Source: Ancylobacter pratisalsi (lineage in GTDB: Bacteria > Pseudomonadota > Alphaproteobacteria > Rhizobiales > Xanthobacteraceae). Taken from it: a stretch of DNA of 64,000 bases. The position numbers were made by a program, and so were the translations under genes. Shown here one piece after another: positions 27,098 to 35,456 of this stretch (position 1 is the first letter of the stretch; each line of letters starts with the position of its first letter). The stretch covers positions 62,001 to 126,000 of the forward strand of contig NZ_CP048630.1 of the NCBI RefSeq assembly GCF_010669125.1. Reading direction: 5' to 3'. The notes under the pieces are model-generated. The model worked only from the letters and a program-made list of their open reading frames with translations. It was not told the DNA's origin and did no database searches.

Positions 27098-28495
27098 CTA
27101 GAACCACAGCGAGGCGATACCCAAGAACGCGAAGAACCCGACGACATCTGTCACTGTGGTGACAAAAGGCCCCGAGGAAACCGCCGGATCAATCTTGAGC
27201 CGATCCAGCGCCAGGGGAATGAGAATGCCGCCCAGCGCCGCGGCGACCAAGTTTATGATCATCGCGAGACCGATGACCACCCCGAGGTCCGCGATCCCGA
27301 ACCGCGCGAAAACCGCCGCTGCCATGATGACAGCGAAAACCACACCATTGAAAAGGCCGACCAGCAGTTCGCGCATGATGATGCGCTTCGCGTTGCTGGC
27401 CCTCAGTTCACGCGTGGCGAGGGCACGCACCGCCACCGTCATCGTCTGCGTCCCGGCATTGCCGCCCTGGCTCGCGACGATGGGCATGAGCACGGCGAGC
27501 GCCACCATCTTCTGCAACTCGTCCTCGAACATCGAGATGACGAAGGAGGCGATGTTCGCGGCGAACAGATTCAGAAGCAGCCAGGAAAAACGGCTGCGGG
27601 CGATGTACCAGAAATTGTCGGACAGCTCCTCGTCGCCGGCGACACCACCCAGCGCCTTCAGGTCCTCGTCGGCCTCCTCCTGGATCACGTCGACGATGTC
27701 GTCGACCGTGAGCACGCCCACCAGCCGCCCGCTCTCGTCGACGACTGGCGCCGAGATGAGGTTGTAGCGCTCGAACACGCGCGCGACGTCTTCCTGATCG
27801 TCGGTCGCCTGCACGACGTGGCGATCCGGCGTGACGACCTCATCCAGCTTGATGTTCCGGCGCGTGCGCAAGAGCCGGTCGAGCGGCACCGATCCGCTCA
27901 GTCGATAGGTGGGATCGACCACGAAAACCTCAAAGAAGGTCTCTGGCAGCCCCTCGGTCTCGCCGATGTAGTCCAGCGTCTGGCCGACCGTCCAGAAGGG
28001 CGGCAGAGCGATGAACTCGGTCTGCATGCGCCGGCCGGCGCTTTCCTCGGGATAATCGAGGCTGCGCTGCAGGGCGGCGCGCTCCGGCGTCGGCAGATAG
28101 GCGAGAATCTGCTGCTTGTCCGCCTCGTCGAGATCCTCAAGGATGTAGACAGCGTCGTCGGACTCGATCTCGCGCAGGCCCTCGACCACGGTCCTTGTCG
28201 ACAGGGCCTCAAGGATCTGGACACGAACGGTCTCATCAAGCTCGGTGAGCGCGGTGAAGTCGAAGTCCGAACCGAGCAATTCAACAAGGCGCGGCCTGTC
28301 CTCCGCAGGCAGCGCTTCCAGAAGCCGGGCGAGATCGCTCTCGTGCAGGTCGGCGACGAGTTCGCGGAGCGCGTCGACATTCAGCGTCTCGACGGCGCCC
28401 GCCACCGCCTCGACGAAGCCCGGCACCTCGATCGGGTCGCGCTCATGTTCCGTTCCGCGCGGGGGCGGGACGGCGAGATCGGTCTCTTCGCTCAT
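27098..28495 (-). CDS. mgtE: Magnesium transporter MgtE
   Basis: MgtE is a Mg2+-gated channel of the inner membrane. The 465-residue product has the cytoplasmic MgtE-N superhelical domain (about 35-135), a CBS pair (about 140-265) that senses Mg2+, a connecting helix and five C-terminal membrane helices (about 290-465). PIVASQGGNAGTQT corresponds to the conserved pore region. A CGGAG ribosome site precedes the ATG. I did not see an M-box-like riboswitch in the short upstream region. Confidence 0.95.
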   Translation of the reverse strand: MSEETDLAVPPPRGTEHERDPIEVPGFVEAVAGAVETLNVDALRELVADLHESDLARLLEALPAEDRPRLVELLGSDFDFTALTELDETVRVQILEALSTRTVVEGLREIESDDAVYILEDLDEADKQQILAYLPTPERAALQRSLDYPEESAGRRMQTEFIALPPFWTVGQTLDYIGETEGLPETFFEVFVVDPTYRLSGSVPLDRLLRTRRNIKLDEVVTPDRHVVQATDDQEDVARVFERYNLISAPVVDESGRLVGVLTVDDIVDVIQEEADEDLKALGGVAGDEELSDNFWYIARSRFSWLLLNLFAANIASFVISMFEDELQKMVALAVLMPIVASQGGNAGTQTMTVAVRALATRELRASNAKRIIMRELLVGLFNGVVFAVIMAAAVFARFGIADLGVVIGLAMIINLVAAALGGILIPLALDRLKIDPAVSSGPFVTTVTDVVGFFAFLGIASLWF

Positions 28496-28570
28496 GCCGC
28501 ACTCCGGCCGGACGTTCGAATTGATTGAATGGAGCCGTTCTTATGAAGCATCGCCTACGAACGCAAATCG

Positions 28571-28587
28571 TTCCACGCATAGTGGAA
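28571..28587. repeat. Palindrome in the mgtE-acyP divergent region
   Basis: TTCCAC-GCATA-GTGGAA is a perfect 6-base inverted repeat with a 5-base spacer, centred between the divergent mgtE and acyP starts. It could be an operator for either gene. No recognised regulator consensus was matched. Confidence 0.4.
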
Positions 28588-28631
28588 TCGAAGCGTCCGG
28601 CGCCGTTGTCGGTCAGCAACAGGAGAGCAGC

Positions 28632-28925
28632 ATGACACCACAGATCACCCGTCTGGTCATCCACGGGCGGGTCCAGGGTGTGGGCTACCGTGCCTGGCTC
28701 GCGAAAAGGGCCCGGCACGAGGGCTATTCGGGATGGGTACGCAACCGCCGCGACGGCACCGTCGAGGCACTGATCGACGCCGCACCTGATTCGCTCGTCG
28801 TCTTCATTGCCGCGTGCCGCGAAGGACCTCCGGCCTCGCGGATCGACCACATCGAGGTCACGGGCCTCCCCCGTGAAGGCGAGACATTCATCGCCGACGA
28901 CTTCACCGTGCGGCCCACCGTCTAG
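28632..28925 (+). CDS. acyP: Acylphosphatase
   Basis: The 97-residue enzyme hydrolyses acyl phosphates such as acetyl phosphate. The family motif GRVQGVGYR carries the catalytic Arg20, and Asn38 in [12 protein letters not shown] is the second catalytic residue. The ATG is preceded by AGGAGAGCAGC, a good ribosome site. Its TAG stop shares bases with the convergent lipB stop (four-base overlap). Confidence 0.95.
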   Translation: MTPQITRLVIHGRVQGVGYRAWLAKRARHEGYSGWVRNRRDGTVEALIDAAPDSLVVFIAACREGPPASRIDHIEVTGLPREGETFIADDFTVRPTV

Positions 28926-29653
28926 TCCGACGGCGTTCGTGTGGGGCCGAAGACGACCTCAAATTCCCGCCGCATGGCGAGATCAACGTCCTCCATGGTC
29001 ACAGGAAGGCCGAGTTCGACCAGGCTCGTGACGCCGTGTTCGCGCACACCGCAGGGAACGATACCCCCGAAATGGGCGAGATCCGGTTCCACATTGAGCG
29101 AGACGCCATGCATCGTCACCCAGCGTCGCACCCGGATGCCGAGAGCCGCGATCTTGTCCTCGCCCTCACCCGCCTTGGTGGGATGGCGAACCCAGACGCC
29201 GACGCGATCCTCACGGCGCTCACCGCGCACGTTGAAGGCCGCCAGGGTGCGGATCAGCCATTCCTCCAGCGCGGCGACGTAGCGGCGCACATCTGGCGCG
29301 CGACGCTTCAGATCAAGCATCACATAAGCTACGCGCTGCCCGGGTCCATGGTAGGTGAACTGGCCACCGCGTCCAGTTTCGAAGACGGGGAATCGATTCG
29401 GCTCGACCAGATCATCCAACCGGGCACTGGTGCCAGCTGTATAAAGTGGCGGGTGCTCAAGCAGCCACACCGTCTCAGAAGCCTGACCGAGCGCGATCTC
29501 CGCCGCCAGCCGATCCATCTCGGCAAGTGCGTCCGGATAGCTCACCAGGTCCCTCTCCACGCGCCAAAGCACGGGCGGCCTTCCCTTCTCGGCAAGAAAG
29601 GATGTGGGCAACCCGTCGCGCGCTGTCCGCTGGGAAATGACGCTTTCCATCAT
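28922..29653 (-). CDS. lipB: Octanoyltransferase (lipoate biosynthesis)
   Basis: LipB transfers octanoyl from acyl-ACP to the lipoyl domains of 2-oxoacid dehydrogenases and the glycine cleavage H protein. In the 243-residue product the catalytic dyad is visible: Lys167 in [12 protein letters not shown] and Cys201 in PCGVREHGV, and the substrate block [12 protein letters not shown] is intact. Two consecutive ATG codons start the frame and neither has a clear ribosome site. lipA is not in the window. Confidence 0.96.
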   Translation of the reverse strand: MMESVISQRTARDGLPTSFLAEKGRPPVLWRVERDLVSYPDALAEMDRLAAEIALGQASETVWLLEHPPLYTAGTSARLDDLVEPNRFPVFETGRGGQFTYHGPGQRVAYVMLDLKRRAPDVRRYVAALEEWLIRTLAAFNVRGERREDRVGVWVRHPTKAGEGEDKIAALGIRVRRWVTMHGVSLNVEPDLAHFGGIVPCGVREHGVTSLVELGLPVTMEDVDLAMRREFEVVFGPTRTPSD

Positions 29654-29819
29654 GACAAACAGATAGTCATTTCAGGCCGGCCTGTCTCCACGGAGCCCTC
29701 ATCGACATCTCAGCTCTGTCCACAGCTCATGGCGGCTCTTGTGGAGCCTCAATCGATCTGTTAGACGATGCCCGCCCGCGTCGGAAGCCACTTCAGCCGA
29801 CGGTACCAAACGGGCATGT

Positions 29820-29904
29820 GCGGTCGTGGCGGAATTGGTAGACGCGCTGCCTTGAGGTGGCAGTGGGTAACACCGTGGAGGTTCGAGTCCTCTCGACCGC
29901 ACCA
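29820..29904 (+). tRNA. tRNA-Leu (anticodon GAG)
   Basis: The acceptor stem GCGGTCG (29820-29826) pairs with CGACCGC (29894-29900), followed by ACCA, so CCA is encoded. The anticodon arm CTGCC-TTGAGGT-GGCAG gives anticodon GAG. A long variable arm (GTGGGTAACACCGT) and the T arm GGAGG-TTCGAGT-CCTC identify a class II leucine tRNA. Confidence 0.95.
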
Positions 29905-30008
29905 TTTCCCGGCTCAGATAGCCGGGCTCAGCCCGGCAAGAGCTTCGGGCAGCTTCCTCGAAATGAGTGCTCCTGCTCAAGTTCGCCCCCGGAAGCGGGG
30001 ACGAGCCT

Positions 30009-30797
30009 TCAGCGTGGCGCTGCGGCGGTCATCGGCCCCGCTGGAACGATGTGCACGACCCGATAGCCCTTCTCCCTGAGCGCGACGAGGAACGCCGGCA
30101 CCATCTTGGCGGTCTGATCGCGGGTGTCGTGCAGCAGGATGATTCCGCGCCGCTGGCGGTCGAGACGCTCCATCAACAGTTTTAGCTGCTGGTCCGGGGT
30201 CATCGGATTCCAGTCACCCGCCCACAGGTCTGCGCCAAACACGCCAACCCCGCGCTTGTCGAGATAGGCCAGAAGTGCTGGCGAGGACCCAAATCCGGGA
30301 AATCGGAAAAAGGGCACGCGCGGTTGCGCGCCCGCGCTGCCATAGGCGGCCTTGTCGGTGGCACTGAAGCCCTTCTCGATGTCGGCCACAGCCTTGTCGA
30401 AGGGCAGATCCGCGAGCGTCATGGGGTGCGTCTGGCTGTGATAGGCCAGGGTGTGACCGCCGGCGAGGATCTGCTTCAGGAGAGCAGGATGGGCCGACGC
30501 ATTGCGGCCCACGACGAAGAAGGTCGCCCGTGTGCATTCCTGTGCCAGAGCCTTCAGCACGGCCGAGGTCGTGCCGGGGCGAGGTCCATCGTCGAAGGTC
30601 AGCACCACCTCACCATCGGCAAGGTCCAAGGTCTGGGGAAACTGCTTGGTACCGACCTGCAAATGGTGGGGATCGACCTCCAGCACGCGCGCCGTGCCGA
30701 GCCTCCCTTCGCACCCCGGCGCCGCCATAACGGCGCCGGACAAAAAGCAGGACGCGAGGATGAGCGCGGCGCGAAAGCCCTGTGAACGGCCAAGCAT
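30009..30797 (-). CDS. Secreted polysaccharide deacetylase (NodB domain)
   Basis: The 262-residue form begins with a signal peptide (MLGRSQGFRA to about residue 25) and has a NodB/carbohydrate esterase 4 domain. Catalytic features are Asp69-Asp70 in TFDDGP, His120 and His124 in HSQTHP, the FFRFPGFG motif, and a late LLHD motif. Such enzymes remove acetyl groups from chitin-like, peptidoglycan or exopolysaccharide chains. The frame is open upstream to an ATG at 30881, but only the ATG at 30797 places the signal peptide at the N-terminus; neither has a good ribosome site. The sugar-transferase gene lies upstream on the same strand. Confidence 0.87.
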   Translation of the reverse strand: MLGRSQGFRAALILASCFLSGAVMAAPGCEGRLGTARVLEVDPHHLQVGTKQFPQTLDLADGEVVLTFDDGPRPGTTSAVLKALAQECTRATFFVVGRNASAHPALLKQILAGGHTLAYHSQTHPMTLADLPFDKAVADIEKGFSATDKAAYGSAGAQPRVPFFRFPGFGSSPALLAYLDKRGVGVFGADLWAGDWNPMTPDQQLKLLMERLDRQRRGIILLHDTRDQTAKMVPAFLVALREKGYRVVHIVPAGPMTAAAPR

Positions 30798-30917
30798 GAG
30801 GAACCCGAATTCGGTGACGGGAAGACCGCTGCCTAGCGCAGGGCGTCGGCCAGCGCCAGTCTCAGTGTTGTCCAGGGTCATTACGACCCAAGAAAGGCAT
30901 CCGACCCTGGCCGGTCC

Positions 30918-32330
30918 TCAATAGGCGTTGTGATGCACGGCGACTCGAACGGTCATGATAAGGATCTTGATGTCGAGCCAGAGCGACCAGCCATTGATAT
31001 ATTCGAGGTCGGCGGCCACGCGGCGCTCAATGTCGGAACGGCTATGGGTTGCGCCGCGGAAGCCGCGCACCTGTGCGAGTCCGGTGACGCCCGGCCTCAT
31101 GGCGTGACGGCTCCAATAATCGGGCACGAGGTCCCAGAACAGCGCCCCTTCGGCGCGTGAAGCGAGCGCATGCGGCCTGGGGCCCACGAGGCTCATATCG
31201 CCCTTGAGCACGTTGAAGAGCTGGGGAAGCTCATCCAGGCTGGTACGCCTCAGTATCCCGCCGATCCGCGTGATCCTCTCATCGCCGCGCGAGGCCGAGA
31301 CACCGCCATGCGCGTCCGTGAGATCGGTCCGCATGGTGCGCAGCTTGAAGCAGCGGTAGATGCGGTTGTTGCGCCCGGTACGCTCCTGGATGAAGAACGC
31401 CGGTCCCGGAGAATCGAGCCTGACCAGCACGGCGCAGATCGCGATTACCGGTCCGGCAAACAGCAGGATTCCGCAGGTCACCGTGAGATCAAAGGCGCGC
31501 TTGAGCAGGCGCTCGCCAAGATTGAGCGGTCCACGCGAAATGACCAGCGTGGTGTGGTCCTGCCAGTAACTCAGCGCGACCGGCCGGACATAGCCGAGAT
31601 CGGCAACAACCTCGGCATCCATGCCGGTCTGCCGCATCGCCTCGGCCCAGGACTGGCGCTCGCTCGGATCGGAGAAGGCCAGCACGACGCGATCGGCATC
31701 GCGCACGATGTGACCAAGGTTGTCGAAAAACGCCGGATCTCTGAGATCGGGAACGATCCCCGCCGTGCGCACATCGACCAGAAAGGTCATTTTGTTGCCG
31801 GCGCGTCGTTCTACGCCAACGCCGTCCGTCAGGACGACAATGCGTTGCTCGACGATGGCATGAAGGGTGCGACGAATGAGGCGGACCCCGATGAGCCGGA
31901 AGCCGGTCATCAGGAACAATGCCAGCACGATCGTCAAACCGGTCTGAAAGCGCGACAGCTGTTCGCCGACCTTCAGCGCGAAGACCACGCTCAGCGCTAT
32001 CGTCGAGGATCCCAACAACGCCATTGCCGATGTAAGGACCGATCGGGTGATCGAACGCAGCGTGCCGATCGAATACGCCCGCAGTGCGAGCGCGACGACA
32101 AGATAGGATGGAGCCAGCAGCTGCAACGACTGCAGCCATCCAACCACGGCAACATTGCCGTAGCGCCAGAGTGCACTCAAGACGCCCGCGCCACCGATCG
32201 CCGTCAAGTCTATCAGCGCAGCGCCCACCATCAGGCTGACGCGAATCAGATCGCGATAACGCTCCAGCCGCGCGACATTCGCCAGACGACCGGCACCCGA
32301 TCCCTTCTTCAGAGCACCGTAGACGCTCAT
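30918..32330 (-). CDS. Polyprenyl-phosphate sugar phosphotransferase (exopolysaccharide initiator)
   Basis: This 470-residue PssY/WcaJ-type protein starts exopolysaccharide repeat-unit synthesis by moving a sugar-1-phosphate to undecaprenyl phosphate. It has four N-terminal membrane helices (about 30-160), a CoA-binding-like middle domain, one more hydrophobic segment, and the Bac_transf catalytic domain with KRAFDLTVT, DSPGPAFFIQERTG, and DELPQLFNVLKGDMSLVGPRP. The start is uncertain; I use the ATG at 32330, while the frame opens at 32423. No other exopolysaccharide assembly genes are nearby, only the deacetylase. Confidence 0.88.
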   Translation of the reverse strand: MSVYGALKKGSGAGRLANVARLERYRDLIRVSLMVGAALIDLTAIGGAGVLSALWRYGNVAVVGWLQSLQLLAPSYLVVALALRAYSIGTLRSITRSVLTSAMALLGSSTIALSVVFALKVGEQLSRFQTGLTIVLALFLMTGFRLIGVRLIRRTLHAIVEQRIVVLTDGVGVERRAGNKMTFLVDVRTAGIVPDLRDPAFFDNLGHIVRDADRVVLAFSDPSERQSWAEAMRQTGMDAEVVADLGYVRPVALSYWQDHTTLVISRGPLNLGERLLKRAFDLTVTCGILLFAGPVIAICAVLVRLDSPGPAFFIQERTGRNNRIYRCFKLRTMRTDLTDAHGGVSASRGDERITRIGGILRRTSLDELPQLFNVLKGDMSLVGPRPHALASRAEGALFWDLVPDYWSRHAMRPGVTGLAQVRGFRGATHSRSDIERRVAADLEYINGWSLWLDIKILIMTVRVAVHHNAY

Positions 32331-32599
32331 TTCAGTCACGGACGACCACCCCCCACGCTCGTCCAAGTCCCATAAAGACGCCCCAAGCAGCACGATGAAG
32401 CGCCTCGATGGGGCAGCCGTCACCAGCCGAATGATTGCAGGTCAAGATGTCGCATCAATGGCAGGCAGGCGCCGAAGCCTAACTTTATTACAGTCCATCC
32501 AGCATGTCCCATAGTTAAACGGCTAAGGGACCCGCACGAAAGCCGGCCGCCCTCACTCTACCATAAAGCTCGCGCCGAACCGGACCTTGCCGCGTGGCA

Positions 32600-33691
32600 T
32601 CAGCTCTCCGGCGCGTCGACGATCGGATCGTACTGGGTGGCGTCGAAGCCGAGCACATTCCAGCTCTGCTGCATGTGAGGGGGCAGCGGCGCCGACACAT
32701 CGATCAGCCTGTCGCCCTTCGGGTGGGGGATCACCAGCCGCCGGGCCAGCAGATGAAGCCGGTTCTGCAATCCGCCGGGCAGCGGCCAGTTCTCGATGTC
32801 GAAATACTTCGGGTCACCAACGATCGGATGGCCGATATGCGCCGCATGGGCGCGTAGCTGGTGTGTTCGCCCGGTAACGGGCTTCATCGACAGCCAGGCC
32901 ATTTTCTGCGCGGCATTGTCGACCACGGCATAATAGGAAATGGCGTGACTGGCTTCGTCGTCCCCATGCCGGGCAACACGCATCCTCTCCGCGGCCTCGT
33001 CCTTGGCGAGGTAGGTCGAAATGCGTCCCTGCGCGGGTCGCGGCACGCCCGGCACCAGCGCCCAGTAGATCTTGCGCGCCGCGCGCGAGCGGAAAGTCTT
33101 GGCCAGCGTGGAAGCCGCGAGCCGCGTCTTCGCCACCAGCAGAATGCCCGAGGTGTCCTTGTCGATCCGGTGCACCAGGCGCGGCTTCTGACCATCATGC
33201 GAACGCAAGGCTTCCAGCATGCCGTCCACATGGCGATAGGTGCCCGATCCGCCCTGCACGGCGAGACCGTAAGGCTTGTTGAGGACCAGAACGTCACGAT
33301 CCTCATAAAGGATCATCGCCTTCAGCGCGGCGGCGTCCTTGTCATCGGAGCTGGCACGATGGACCGCTGGCGCCGCAAGCGGCCGCTCTTCCGCGCCCCT
33401 CGCCGGGCGCGGGTCCGTGCCGGCGCCCTTCCCTGCATCCTTGCCGTCCAGAGCATCGAGATAGTCCGCCGCCGAGAGCTGCGGCTTTTCCTCCAGCGGC
33501 GGCACGCGGATGCTCTGCCCCGCAGCCAGCCGGGTATTGGTTTTCACCCGCCCGCCATCCACGCGCACCTGCCCGCTGCGCAGCAGCTTCTGCAGATGTC
33601 CGAAGGACAGGTCGGGGAAATGCGTCTTGAACCAGCGATCAAGGCGCATGCCTTCTTCATCGCGGTCGACGTGGCGGGTCTCGACGGCCAT
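32600..33691 (-). CDS. RluA-family 23S rRNA pseudouridine synthase (RluC-like)
   Basis: The 363-residue enzyme converts uridine to pseudouridine in RNA. It has an N-terminal S4 RNA-binding domain (about 15-70), a charged linker of about 50 residues with low-complexity content, and an RluA catalytic domain with Asp177 in HRIDKDTSG and the RTHQLRAHAAHIGHP motif. RluC-like activity on 23S rRNA is the best guess; RluD is less likely given the S4 arrangement. The ATG has GGAGA about nine bases upstream. It lies 48 bases downstream of crcB on the same strand. Confidence 0.88.
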   Translation of the reverse strand: MAVETRHVDRDEEGMRLDRWFKTHFPDLSFGHLQKLLRSGQVRVDGGRVKTNTRLAAGQSIRVPPLEEKPQLSAADYLDALDGKDAGKGAGTDPRPARGAEERPLAAPAVHRASSDDKDAAALKAMILYEDRDVLVLNKPYGLAVQGGSGTYRHVDGMLEALRSHDGQKPRLVHRIDKDTSGILLVAKTRLAASTLAKTFRSRAARKIYWALVPGVPRPAQGRISTYLAKDEAAERMRVARHGDDEASHAISYYAVVDNAAQKMAWLSMKPVTGRTHQLRAHAAHIGHPIVGDPKYFDIENWPLPGGLQNRLHLLARRLVIPHPKGDRLIDVSAPLPPHMQQSWNVLGFDATQYDPIVDAPES

Positions 33692-33739
33692 TGGATGTGT
33701 TCTCCTCGCCCCAGCACATAGCCGAGACGGGGCGGCGCG

Positions 33740-34138
33740 TCACGCGACAGCGCGCACGAGCGCCAATCCACCGAACACGGCCGCCAGCGAAAGAACGAGA
33801 GAACCGCCCACATAGAGCGCGGCGAGACCCAGTTCCCCCCGCTCAACCAGTACGGCGGCGTCGAGGGAGAAGGACGAGAAGGTCGTGAATCCGCCGAGCA
33901 CGCCGGTAATGATGAAGAAACGCGCGTGCCCCGCCCACATGTGCTCGACCCGCATGGTGAGCCAGCCGGCAGCGCAGCCGATAATGAAGCAGCCGATGAC
34001 GTTCACCAGAAAGGTGCCGAACGGAAACGCGGTGCCAAAGAAGCGGATTGCCGCCATGCCGACGAGGTTTCTCAGCACGCCGCCAACACCCGCGCCGATG
34101 AAGATCAGAAGCAGGCCGGTCATCGACATGCCCCCCAT
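33740..34138 (-). CDS. crcB: Fluoride exporter CrcB/Fluc
   Basis: The 132-residue membrane protein has four hydrophobic helices and the Fluc signature GGFTTFSSFS, plus GAGVGGVLRN near the start and the central VNVIGCF. It forms a dimeric fluoride channel that protects the cytoplasm from fluoride. The ATG at 34138 abuts the rarA stop; two more ATG codons follow within five codons. I see no fluoride riboswitch upstream, which fits expression from the rarA operon. Confidence 0.92.
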   Translation of the reverse strand: MGGMSMTGLLLIFIGAGVGGVLRNLVGMAAIRFFGTAFPFGTFLVNVIGCFIIGCAAGWLTMRVEHMWAGHARFFIITGVLGGFTTFSSFSLDAAVLVERGELGLAALYVGGSLVLSLAAVFGGLALVRAVA

Positions 34139-35449
34139 TCAGCGCCCCTGCCGTTCCGCTCGCAGACGCGCCCAGTAATCCAGTCGCTTGCGAATCTCAC
34201 GCTCGAAGCCGCGTTCCACCGGTTCGTAGAACTGCTGGCGACCAAGCTTTTCGGGGAAATAATCCTGCCCCGAGAATGCATCGGGAGCGTCATGGTCATA
34301 TGCATAGCCAGCGCCGTAGCCCTCATTCTTCATCAGCTTCGTCGGCGCATTGAGAATATGACGGGGCGGCACTAGCGAGCCCGCCTCCTTCGCAACCTTC
34401 AACGCCTTCTTCCACGCGGTGTATACGGCGTTGGATTTGGGCGCGGTTGCCAGATAGACCGCCGCCTGCGCGAGCGCCAGTTCACCCTCCGGCGAACCGA
34501 GAAAATCATAGGTATCCTTCGCCGCGTTCGCGACCACGAGGGCCTGCGGATCAGCGTTGCCGATGTCCTCCGCCGCCATGCGCACCAGCCGTCGGGCCAG
34601 GAACAACGGGTTTTCCCCGGCGTCGATCATCCGCGCCAGCCAATACAGCGCGGCGTCGGGGTCTGAACCGCGGATCGACTTGTGGAGGGCCGAGATGAGG
34701 TTGTAGTGGCCGTCCTCGCTCTTGTCATAGAGCGGTGCGCGGCGCTGGACGATTTCCTGGAGCTTGGCCCCATCGAACACCTCGCCCGGCCGCGCGGCAC
34801 GCCATGCCTCTTCAGCGAGCGTCAACGACGCACGGCCATCCCCGTCCGCCAGACGCACAAGCACGGCCCGCGCTTCTGGCTCCAGCGGCAGCACCCTGCC
34901 CTCCAGTTCCTCCGCGCGCCCCAGCAGGCGGTCGATCGCCTCATCGTCGAGAGACCGGAATGTCAGTACGCGCGCACGCGAGAGCAAAGCGGCGTTCAGC
35001 TCGAATGATGGATTTTCGGTCGTCGCGCCCACGAGCGTGATGGTGCCGTCTTCCATCACGGGCAGAAAGCTGTCCTGCTGCGCGCGATTGAAGCGATGGA
35101 TCTCGTCGACGAACAGCAAGGTGCCCCGCCCGAGCGCCCGCCGCCCCCGCGCCGCCTCGAAGACCTTCTTCAATTCCGCCACGCCACTGAATATGGCCGA
35201 CACCTGCTCGAATTCGAGATCGGTGGAATGGGCGAGAAGCCGCGCAACCGTGGTCTTGCCGGTCCCAGGCGGTCCCCAGAAGATCAGCGAGCCCAGCGAC
35301 TGGCTCTCGATCATCCGCGTGAGAATGCCGTCCGGTCCGGTAAGGTGCTCCTGGCCGACCACCTCTGCGAGCTGGCGCGGCCTCAGCCGATCGGCCAATG
35401 GCCGTGGCGCCGTCGATTCTAGCCCGGCGCTGGCGAAAAGGTCGACCAA
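34139..35449 (-). CDS. rarA: Replication-associated recombination protein A (MgsA/WRNIP1-like AAA+ ATPase)
   Basis: RarA is a clamp-loader-like AAA+ ATPase acting at stalled replication forks. The 436-residue product has Walker A WGPPGTGKT at 58-66, Walker B LLFVDEIHRF at 111-120, sensor GATTENPS, and the C-terminal block with RHILNAPTKLMK and GYAYDHDAPDAFSGQDYFPE. I chose a TTG start at 35449, giving MVDLFASAGLE, which matches family N-termini. It has GAGG five bases upstream and lies seven bases after the protease stop. The frame is open further upstream but overlaps the protease gene. crcB follows directly. Confidence 0.92.
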   Translation of the reverse strand: MVDLFASAGLESTAPRPLADRLRPRQLAEVVGQEHLTGPDGILTRMIESQSLGSLIFWGPPGTGKTTVARLLAHSTDLEFEQVSAIFSGVAELKKVFEAARGRRALGRGTLLFVDEIHRFNRAQQDSFLPVMEDGTITLVGATTENPSFELNAALLSRARVLTFRSLDDEAIDRLLGRAEELEGRVLPLEPEARAVLVRLADGDGRASLTLAEEAWRAARPGEVFDGAKLQEIVQRRAPLYDKSEDGHYNLISALHKSIRGSDPDAALYWLARMIDAGENPLFLARRLVRMAAEDIGNADPQALVVANAAKDTYDFLGSPEGELALAQAAVYLATAPKSNAVYTAWKKALKVAKEAGSLVPPRHILNAPTKLMKNEGYGAGYAYDHDAPDAFSGQDYFPEKLGRQQFYEPVERGFEREIRKRLDYWARLRAERQGR

Positions 35450-35456
35450 AGGAGCC

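Noticed and set aside
28496..28631. Magnesium riboswitch (M-box) upstream of mgtE
   Set aside because: The 136-base gap to acyP is too short and shows only a small palindrome, not the conserved M-box core.
34139..34200. Fluoride riboswitch upstream of crcB
   Set aside because: The crcB start directly abuts the rarA stop, so the upstream sequence is rarA coding DNA, and no such fold was seen.
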